DNA of 64,000 nucleotides from Ga0077555 sp046154645 (GTDB taxonomy: Bacteria; Pseudomonadota; Alphaproteobacteria; Rhizobiales; Hyphomicrobiaceae): contig JBJXDZ010000043.1 of the NCBI GenBank assembly GCA_046154645.1, positions 1 through 64,000 on the forward strand. The letters run 5' to 3'. The translations under genes were made by a program, and so were the position numbers. The notes under the pieces were generated by a model. That model was not told the origin of the DNA. It ran no database searches and saw only the letters and a list, made by a program, of their open reading frames with translations. Position 1 is the stretch's first letter. Every line of letters begins with the position of its first letter. Below, one piece after another: positions 44,230 to 50,297 of this stretch.

Positions 44230-45747
44230 ATGGCGGACGTCTTTATTTCGTATAAGCGCGAGCGCCGACCGGCGGCGCGACACCTTGAACAGATTCTCGT
44301 CAGATATGGCTACACGGTGTGGTTCGATCTTGCCCTGGTGAGGGGCCAGGACTACGAGGCGCAAATCGAGCGCGAGTTGTCGGCCGCAAAAGCTGTCATC
44401 GTGCTGTGGTGCGGGCAGTCCGTCCAGTCTCCGGGTGTGCGTTCTGAAGCCAGCCGCGCCAAGTCCCAGGGCAAGCTCATCCCGCTGGTGATAGAGCCGT
44501 GCGATCTTCCCCTGTTCTCGACGTTGGAGCAGAACATCGACCTGACGACGGCGGCGGGGTCGCCTCGCGATCACGCTCTGGACCCGGTGCTTGACGATTT
44601 GGAGCGCCTTGTCGGCAGAGCGCCTCAGCCGGATTACAAGGCACTCCGCGACTACGAGGCAACCTGGCGGGCCATGGGAGCACTCCCGCTGGCGCGTTTT
44701 CTGCCGGAGCAGGTGTTGGTTCCCGAAGTCGTAGTGGGAGGCTCAAGCGCGTTTACGAGTTCGACAGGAACAGTGCCCGGCCATGACTACGCATTCTGGG
44801 AGCGCCAGTGGGAGAAGCAAGGCAACGCTGACAATCTGGTGGTCTTGCGCGTCATCGCGGAAGATGCGCCACGCTATTTCGCCGATCAGGCGCGCGCCCG
44901 GATCGCCGAGATCGAGATGGAGGCGAGACGGCAGGCAGAACGAGAACGGCAGATCCGTGAGGCCGAAGCTAAGCAGCAATCCGAACAACAGCATCAGGAG
45001 CGGGAACGGGTTGCGGCAGAGCAGCGCCACAAGGCCGAAGGCCGGATCAAGATTGCGGCGAAGCAGGTCCACGGGGCTCCCGAAGGCTGGTTCAAGCCCG
45101 GCAGTGGGAAGGTGGAGTGGTTCAAGGACCTTGACGCCGGCCCTGAGATGGTTGTCGTACCGGCCAAGCAACCTTTCGCCATCGGCCGCTTTGCCTTGAC
45201 GTTCGCGGAATGGGACGCGGCCCAGGCGCATCCCGACTGGAAGAAGCAGTCGGGCATCGCTGCCCGCAAGGCCAACGACTTCGGCTGGGGCCGTAACAAA
45301 CAGCCCGCCATTGATGTGTCGTGGGAGGACGCCAAGGCATACTGCAAGTGGTTGTCGGCGGAGACCAGTAAGGCCTACCGGCTGCCATCGGAGGCGGAGT
45401 GGGAATATTGCTGCCGGGCCGGAACCACGACAGAGTTCTGGTGGGGCAACGAGATCTCGACGGCGCAGGCCAATTACAATGGCAACCACGTTTTTGGCAA
45501 CGGCGCGAAGGGCGAGTATCGGCAGCGCACCGTCCCTGTCGACAGTTTCGAGGCCAGCCCGTGGGGCCTCTATCAGGTTCACGGCAACGTCTGGGAATGG
45601 TGCGAAGATGGTGACGCGTCTTCCCGCGTTCTGCGCGGTGGTTCCTGGAGCAGCAATCCTCAGGGCCTCCGCTCGGCCGGCCGCAACAACTACCTACCCG
45701 GCGGCCGCGGCAACGTCTTCGGGTTCCGTCTTGCCAGAACGCTCTAA
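44230..45747 (+). CDS. DGR target 2: TIR-coiled coil-FGE-sulfatase protein
   Basis: 505 residues. Residues 1-130 are a TIR domain (ADVFISYKRERRPAARHLEQ, YTVWFDLALVRGQDYEAQIE, candidate catalytic Glu73 in SPGVRSEASRA). Residues about 225-290 are a charged Arg/Glu/Gln coiled coil. Residues about 300-505 are the FGE-sulfatase/C-type lectin domain (EMVVVPAKQPFAIGRFALTF, YRLPSEAEWEYCCRAG, GLYQVHGNVWEWCEDG, SSRVLRGGSWSS). There is no NTPase, unlike target 1. Variable repeat 2 codes residues 464-505, the extreme C-terminus, and the stop codon follows at once. Inferred role: second TIR effector with a diversifying sensor end. Confidence 0.93.
   Translation: MADVFISYKRERRPAARHLEQILVRYGYTVWFDLALVRGQDYEAQIERELSAAKAVIVLWCGQSVQSPGVRSEASRAKSQGKLIPLVIEPCDLPLFSTLEQNIDLTTAAGSPRDHALDPVLDDLERLVGRAPQPDYKALRDYEATWRAMGALPLARFLPEQVLVPEVVVGGSSAFTSSTGTVPGHDYAFWERQWEKQGNADNLVVLRVIAEDAPRYFADQARARIAEIEMEARRQAERERQIREAEAKQQSEQQHQERERVAAEQRHKAEGRIKIAAKQVHGAPEGWFKPGSGKVEWFKDLDAGPEMVVVPAKQPFAIGRFALTFAEWDAAQAHPDWKKQSGIAARKANDFGWGRNKQPAIDVSWEDAKAYCKWLSAETSKAYRLPSEAEWEYCCRAGTTTEFWWGNEISTAQANYNGNHVFGNGAKGEYRQRTVPVDSFEASPWGLYQVHGNVWEWCEDGDASSRVLRGGSWSSNPQGLRSAGRNNYLPGGRGNVFGFRLARTL
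45619..45744 (+). repeat. DGR variable repeat 2 (VR2)
   Basis: 126 bp aligned without gaps to the template repeat at 45970-46095. Eighteen positions differ, all A in the template (for example AAC to AGC, GGC, TAC, GTC; CAA to CTA; ATC to TTC). No non-A position differs. VR1 and VR2 share two of these changes, CCA to CCT and ACA to ACG. VR2 ends directly before the target 2 stop codon. Confidence 0.97.
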
Positions 45748-45759
45748 CACCCTTCTCCT

Positions 45760-45822
45760 TTACATCTTTACGTCTTGAGCACTGCAGTCCGTTGCACTGG
45801 TGTGCGTTCCGCCGGAGGCGGA
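45760..45822 (+). promoter_or_regulatory. Conserved element and hairpin 3' of VR2
   Basis: The same 23-bp element found 3' of VR1 lies at 45760-45782 (starts TTACATCTTTACGTC). The same-stem hairpin TCCGCC-GGA-GGCGGA lies at 45808-45822, followed by a short T run. The first part starts 15 nt after each variable repeat in both genes, a constant spacing that suggests function in recipient choice. Confidence 0.65.
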
Positions 45823-45969
45823 CAATTTTGGTTTTGCGGTGGACATTCTCGCCGCGGGAGTGGCTGAAATGCTCGACAGCAGGCATGATCACGTTCGGAG
45901 GAACCTTCGTCCTCCGCCTCTGGGCTTCGCTTTCGTTTTGCGTTGCGCCCTGGAGCCTGAACGGCCCCG

Positions 45970-46095
45970 TCTTCCCGCGTTCTGCGCGGTGGTTCCTGGA
46001 ACAACAATCCACAGAACCTCCGCTCGGCCAACCGCAACAACAACCAACCCGACAACCGCAACAACAACATCGGGTTCCGTCTTGCCAGAACACTC
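45970..46095 (+). repeat. DGR template repeat (TR)
   Basis: 126 bp, non-coding, with 34 adenines concentrated in AAC codons (AACAACAAT, AACAACAACCAACCC, AACAACAACATC). AAC codons are favoured in DGR templates because changing the two As gives 15 amino acids and no stop. It lies 226 nt past VR2, on the same strand as the reverse transcriptase. The 3' end carries AGAACACTC where both variable repeats carry AGAACGCTC, fitting the usual template/recipient difference at the homing site. A hairpin GGAGGA/TCCTCC lies upstream at 45897-45915 and may belong to the template RNA. Confidence 0.97.
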
Positions 46096-46366
46096 ATTCG
46101 CCAGAACCGGCATGATCATGGTCTTGTCTCGAAAGAGAGCTTGGCTCCGCCAAGGCCCGGGCGTGCACAGGGCGGCGTGTGTGGCACCAGATGCGTGCAT
46201 CTGATGTCATGGGCCGCCCAACGAGCGTTCAGGGCCGTTCATGATGATACGGCCGGGCCGCGAGGCTCAGCCACTACGGCGCCGGTCTTGGGTCCACTGA
46301 GGCCGACCGGCGCCGCTGGACATTCCGGTTCTCGCGCGATGCTTCCAAATACCTTCGAGCCACGCT

Positions 46367-46600
46367 TCAAGGATTTGGCGTCACGCCCAATCGGCGCACG
46401 CGGGTCCGTCGGGGCTCGATGGTAACGAGTGCCCCCTCCACGTCGCGCCCAAGAAGCGTCAGCGCGGCGACCATCCTTGTTGCCTGTGCTGGCTTATCGA
46501 GCGACTTGAGATCGACGCGCACCACGCCGTGTGTCGGCAATCCCAGGCGCACCGTGAGATCGCCGAGATCATGTGGCGGCTTGTGCGCGCAGCATCCGCA
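46367..46600 (-). pseudogene. Possible gene remnant (toxin-like C-terminal end)
   Basis: A short open stretch reads HDLGDLTVRLGLPTHGVVRV, then a helical part, then GALVTIEPRRTRVRRL. The end resembles the C-terminus of small PIN-like (DUF5615-type) proteins, but an in-frame stop lies just upstream and no N-terminal part is found. It sits in a 570-nt gap between the DGR template and the lipoprotein gene, where nothing else is evident. Assignment is tentative. Confidence 0.3.
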
Positions 46601-46668
46601 AAAGTGTCACGGCGGCTTCCGAACTCTGCACAACTTGCAGATCGCAGATTCATGCCGATCGTTGAATC

Positions 46669-47157
46669 TCAGCAGGTGCTAGCGCTGCCTTCGGTCACTG
46701 CCTTCTTCCAGTCAGGCCCCAGCATCTGACGCGCCGATACCGCGTTAGCGCCAGCGGGGTCGCCCTCCTTGAACATTTTCACGATGAGACCCTGATTGTG
46801 CGAGCCGCCGATAATCGGCTGTCCGCCGGTGTAGGTCGTCCTCGCTTGACCGTACGCGTGGTTGCCGAACGCCGTTGCGTGCGCGGTTGTGTTTGCGATG
46901 ACCGGCGTGTGACCAACGACGCGAACGTTATTCTGGTATTGACCGTCGACAATGATGAAGCGATCGAAGCCGCGATTGATCGTCTCGATCGAGGCGCGTC
47001 GTGCGGCAACCTGCTGAGCCCCGACGACCCCACACAGGGGTGCGGCCTGAGTGGTGATTTGCACCGTGTCCGCCGCCAATGGGATGGCAGACGATTTCGT
47101 GCATGCCGATAGGCCGATCGCCGCCATGGTGACCACCGCAAACCCAAGACCTCTCAT
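46669..47157 (-). CDS. Hypothetical lipoprotein
   Basis: 162 residues. An N-terminal lipoprotein signal MRGLGFAVVTMAAIGLSAC gives a lipobox LSAC with Cys19 as the lipid-modified residue. The mature part contains QQVAARRASIETINRGFDRF, GQYQNNVRVVGHTPV and a Gly/Thr/Ala-rich middle. No family recognised. Transcribed against the DGR genes. Role unknown, presumably at the inner or outer membrane. Confidence 0.72.
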   Translation of the reverse strand: MRGLGFAVVTMAAIGLSACTKSSAIPLAADTVQITTQAAPLCGVVGAQQVAARRASIETINRGFDRFIIVDGQYQNNVRVVGHTPVIANTTAHATAFGNHAYGQARTTYTGGQPIIGGSHNQGLIVKMFKEGDPAGANAVSARQMLGPDWKKAVTEGSASTC

Positions 47158-47288
47158 GGAACTCCTCCTCTCACCGCTTTCCCAATACTATGGGCAAGGA
47201 CCAATTTGCTTGTCATCGGCCGAACTGACGCAGATCCCCCTTTGATCGACCAGCATGCCGAGACACTGCCGCGGAGGAACCACAAGGG

Positions 47289-47618
47289 TCAATTTCCTGG
47301 CTTGAGCCAGCGGACGCCAGCGCCGTGCCCATTGTCAGCTGCTACGATCTCGACCCCGCGCCGGCCAAGGGCCGCGATAATCCGACTCCAAAGTTCGGGG
47401 GACGTGAAGCCATGGCGGCGGCGATCGGCAACTCGGATTGTGGCCTGCTCCAGATCGCTGATGACGCGCCGCGTTGTGCCCGCCTCTGCCGCCAGCTCAC
47501 GCACAGTGAGGCTGGCCAGCGCCCGAGCAGCGGCGAGCAGGCGGCCATCCAGCTCGATGACATCTGTTGGAGGCTTGGTCGTCATCCGGTAGCGGGTCTG
47601 ATCTTGACGAGGGGACAT
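47289..47618 (-). CDS. XRE-like HTH regulator divergent from recombinase
   Basis: 109 residues from ATG 47618 with AAGGAGA just upstream. The centre, DGRLLAAARALASLTVRELA then AEAGTTRRVISDLEQA, is a helix-turn-helix of the XRE/Cro type. The C-terminus (LWSRIIAALGRRGVEIVAAD) is the short dimer-like end common in small repressors. It is divergent from the tyrosine recombinase at 47667, with only 48 nt between, so it probably controls that promoter through the inverted repeat found there. Confidence 0.75.
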   Translation of the reverse strand: MSPRQDQTRYRMTTKPPTDVIELDGRLLAAARALASLTVRELAAEAGTTRRVISDLEQATIRVADRRRHGFTSPELWSRIIAALGRRGVEIVAADNGHGAGVRWLKPGN

Positions 47619-47632
47619 TGTCTCCTTATCAT

Positions 47633-47660
47633 ACTTCCTGTAATTAGGCGAATAGGAAGT
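47633..47660. promoter_or_regulatory. Inverted repeat, likely operator between regulator and recombinase
   Basis: ACTTCCT at 47633-47639 and AGGAAGT at 47654-47660 form a perfect 7-bp inverted repeat with 14 bases between. It lies in the 48-nt gap between the two divergent start codons. The right arm doubles as the ribosome site (AGGAAG) of the recombinase. The spacing fits a dimeric HTH protein binding about two turns apart. Confidence 0.5.
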
Positions 47661-47666
47661 AACGGC

Positions 47667-48749
47667 ATGTCGGCTCCCATCGGCAACACGAAGGCCTTCT
47701 TGGTCGATCATGGCGAGTTGAGGGTAGCGCCCGATGGCCTCGGCAACGATGTCATGCCATGCGGCACGGCAGACGACGCCTTGGCGCCCCTCGTCGACAA
47801 GGCACGCGGCTATGTGCGAGCCTCCCGCGCCGGCTCGACTTTGGGCGCCTACCGGCGCCACTTCAAGACCTTTGCCGCGTGGTGCCATGCGCACGGCCGC
47901 GTGCAGGTGCCGGCCGATGCCGACACAATGGCGTTATTCCTGGCTGAGATGGCCAGCCGCTACCGCCCTTCAAGCCTGACGGCCTTTGTCTCTGCCATCG
48001 CCTTCGCACATCGTGACGTTGGCCACGCCTTCGACCGGGCTTCGATCGAGACCTTGATGGCCGGCATCCGGCGCACGCACGGCACCGCGGAACGGCGCAT
48101 GGCGGCAATCACAACCGCGGAATTGCGCCGGATCGTTGTGGCGTTGCCCGATACGCTGCAGGGCGTTCGAGATCGTGCCCTGCTGCTCGTCGGCTTCGCG
48201 GCGGCGCTGCGTCGCTCCGAGCTGGTCGGCCTCGATATTGGCGAGCGCGCCACCGACGGCAGCGGCCTTGTCGTGATCGGCGAAGAGGGGGCTCGCGTGA
48301 CCCTGCTCAAGTCGAAAACAGACCAGGAAGGCGCCGGCATCATCAATGGGATCGTTCGCGGTACGGTACCCTGTCCCGTGGCAGCCCTCGAAGCTTGGCT
48401 CACATCAAGCGGCACCGAGCATGGGGCGATCTTCCGGCCTATCGATAAGGCGGGACGCATTGGCGCTTCGCGCCTCTCCGATCGCAGTGTAGCCGACATC
48501 GTCAAGCGTGCGGTGCATCGTGCCGTCATTGCTGGTGGCGGCACGGAGGGCGAGGCAGTGGCGCGTGCGTCCGCGGTTGCCGGACACAGCCTGCGCGCTG
48601 GGTTCGCGACGTCAGCAGCGGCGGCCAATGTGACCGGCGAGAACATCGCCCGCCATGTTGGGTGGTCGTCGACACAGATGACGGCGCGCTATGTGCGCGA
48701 GGCCGAGTTGTTCAAGAATAATCCGCTGCACAAAGTGCTGGGTGATTGA
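47667..48749 (+). CDS. Tyrosine recombinase/site-specific integrase
   Basis: 360 residues from ATG 47667, supported by AGGAAG seven bases upstream. N-terminal SAM-like DNA-binding domain (LGAYRRHFKTFAAWCHAHGR) and C-terminal catalytic domain. Visible catalytic residues: Arg in AAALRRSELVGLD, His-x-x-Arg in AGHSLRAGFAT, the second His in ARHVGWSS, and Tyr in TARYVREAE. It lacks the DUF4102 arm of the first integrase and is a different lineage. It could belong to a separate element or a transposon-like unit; no attachment repeat was found beside it. Confidence 0.9.
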   Translation: MSAPIGNTKAFLVDHGELRVAPDGLGNDVMPCGTADDALAPLVDKARGYVRASRAGSTLGAYRRHFKTFAAWCHAHGRVQVPADADTMALFLAEMASRYRPSSLTAFVSAIAFAHRDVGHAFDRASIETLMAGIRRTHGTAERRMAAITTAELRRIVVALPDTLQGVRDRALLLVGFAAALRRSELVGLDIGERATDGSGLVVIGEEGARVTLLKSKTDQEGAGIINGIVRGTVPCPVAALEAWLTSSGTEHGAIFRPIDKAGRIGASRLSDRSVADIVKRAVHRAVIAGGGTEGEAVARASAVAGHSLRAGFATSAAAANVTGENIARHVGWSSTQMTARYVREAELFKNNPLHKVLGD

Positions 48750-48799
48750 CCCCGGCGCGTGCCGCCGGACAATGTTGCGCTGATGACGGAGACCTGGAC

Positions 48800-49294
48800 A
48801 TGCGCCCTGATCGAGATTCGAGAATCACCAAAGCCCAGCGCGAAGCGATACGTCAACTGGGAGAGCGCCTCCGCGCTGTTGGCAGACTGCGTGGCGACGA
48901 GCGCGGCATCTCCGCCGAGGCCGGCGAGATTGTCGAGCGCATCGCGGCGGTCGCCGCCCGTGGCGAAGATGTCGATCGTGCCATCGCGCATGCCGGCTAC
49001 CGCATCAAGGCGCTTGAAGCGGAAGCGCGCCAAATCGCAGAGCGTCCATGGGAGCGGGCGGAGAGCATCGTCAACTTTCTGGTTCTACTGTTCGCGTTCG
49101 CGGCGCTCTTCTTGCCGGCCATTCCGAGTTTGGCGCCTGCAGAGCCGGAAATGGCCGACCTGATGCTCATGGTTGGAGCGGGCGCTTGTTTTGTCGCCAC
49201 TGCTGGCTCGGAGTGGATAGCCAAGGCAGTTGTCTGGGTGGTGCGTTGGGTGCTCGGTAGCCGTCGTCCACCTCAACTGCACAGTGCAAACTAA
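48800..49294 (+). CDS. Hypothetical protein with coiled coil and two membrane helices
   Basis: 164 residues from ATG 48800 (MRPDRDSRITKAQREAIRQL). The first 90 residues are charged and helical. Two hydrophobic helices follow (IVNFLVLLFAFAALFLPAIP and LMLMVGAGACFVATAGSEWI), and the C-terminus is basic. No family recognised. It begins 51 nt after the recombinase stop. It may be a membrane-anchored accessory protein of the mobile or defence region. Confidence 0.6.
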   Translation: MRPDRDSRITKAQREAIRQLGERLRAVGRLRGDERGISAEAGEIVERIAAVAARGEDVDRAIAHAGYRIKALEAEARQIAERPWERAESIVNFLVLLFAFAALFLPAIPSLAPAEPEMADLMLMVGAGACFVATAGSEWIAKAVVWVVRWVLGSRRPPQLHSAN

Positions 49295-49308
49295 ACGCAA
49301 GCTCATCC

Positions 49309-49563
49309 ATGACCGCCAGCATCTACAGTTTGCTGCATGCGCGTTCCAATTCGGGGCCGGATCGTGAGGAACTTATTTCGAGGGTCCTCATCGACGACAC
49401 GCTCAAGATGATCGAACACGCGAAAAAGAAGGCGCCCCAGATCTACACCGCGAGTCGGTATGGAGAATTGGCAGCCATAGACGGCATCCAAGGTCTGGTC
49501 GCCCTCCACGACCGGATCAAGGGCGCGATTGAGGGGCACAAGTTGTCCCGGCGCACGGAGTAA
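49309..49563 (+). CDS. Hypothetical 84-residue protein
   Basis: 84 residues, soluble and helical (REELISRVLIDDTLKMIEHA, ELAAIDGIQGLVALHDRIKG). It starts 15 nt after the preceding membrane-protein gene. Directly after its TAA stop the same frame stays open for 54 codons of membrane-helix sequence, so the gene may once have been longer or may be read through. No family recognised. Confidence 0.5.
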   Translation: MTASIYSLLHARSNSGPDREELISRVLIDDTLKMIEHAKKKAPQIYTASRYGELAAIDGIQGLVALHDRIKGAIEGHKLSRRTE

Positions 49564-49728
49564 ATCCGTGCTGTCCTGGCGTTCGTCGGCGCCGCGTTCG
49601 CCATCATCGCCGAAATCATCGGCTGGCTTGCAGAGCGCGCGGCAGCGGCGCTCGGCGGCATCGCCTTCATGGTGGTATTTCATGTGTTGTTCTGGAGCGT
49701 TTTCGAGCCTCAGGTGCTGGGTTGGTAA
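49564..49728 (+). pseudogene. Membrane-helix frame directly after an in-frame stop
   Basis: In the same frame as the preceding gene, 54 codons read IRAVLAFVGAAFAIIAEIIG then WLAERAAAALGGIAFMVVFH and end VFEPQVLGW before TAA. This is a convincing one- or two-helix membrane peptide but has no good start codon of its own apart from a late ATG. It may be the severed C-terminus of the 84-residue protein, a read-through product, or a small gene with an unusual start. Confidence 0.4.
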
Positions 49729-49817
49729 ATGAACTGGGTGCTCCACTATTTTGGCTTCAAGTGAGAATGGCCTGTCGCGGCCTGCCGCAGTCAGCTTGCC
49801 GGTGGTGATAGCTGCAT

Positions 49818-50240
49818 TCATGACTTCTGGCGGTCCGGCTGGAGAAGCCACTGGGCGAAGGGAAAGATCGCGAACAATACCTGGGCAGCGAGCCCGAGCG
49901 CCGGCAGCGGTCTGAAGTAGTTCGCCGCGTGCTGGGAGAGTGTCCGACCGAAACCGAAAATCGACACCGCCAGCTCGCCAAACATCAACAACGCGAATGC
50001 GACGGCGCCCATCGACAGCCGTGCCAGTGCGTTCGGCGGAACAGTGAAGCGGTCGACCAACCCGAGGCATGAGAACCACGACAGCATAAGCATAATCGGC
50101 AGCTCGATGGAGACAGCGTGCTCGCCGAGCCTTGGCGCCATCAACAAGACGCGGATAGTCCCAAACACGAAACCGATGGCGAAGACCAGGGCGAAATAGG
50201 CAGCTCCGGCAGCTACGGTCCGGCCAACTCCACCGCTCAT
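49818..50240 (-). CDS. Hypothetical four-helix membrane protein
   Basis: 140 residues. Four hydrophobic helices are visible (AAGAAYFALVFAIGFVFGTI, IELPIMLMLSWFSCLGLVDR, LSMGAVAFALLMFGELAVSI and LAAQVLFAIFPFAQWLL), with short charged loops. Similar small membrane proteins are common in Hyphomicrobiales, but I cannot name a family. It lies just left of the CRISPR array, reading away from it. No link to CRISPR function is evident. Confidence 0.65.
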   Translation of the reverse strand: MSGGVGRTVAAGAAYFALVFAIGFVFGTIRVLLMAPRLGEHAVSIELPIMLMLSWFSCLGLVDRFTVPPNALARLSMGAVAFALLMFGELAVSIFGFGRTLSQHAANYFRPLPALGLAAQVLFAIFPFAQWLLQPDRQKS

Positions 50241-50297
50241 GATCGTTCACCTCCAGCGACAACAAGAGTATCACGCTATGAAGCCCCAGACGTCGAC

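Noticed and set aside
46419..46729. Short + strand frames between the DGR template and the lipoprotein gene
   Set aside because: No ribosome sites, motifs or coherent composition; the only protein-like trace here is on the minus strand.
47667..48749. Second recombinase considered as the partner of the tRNA-Pro attachment site
   Set aside because: It lies 14 kb away and is of another lineage; the DUF4102-type integrase at 33868 is next to the site and of the kind that uses tRNA ends.
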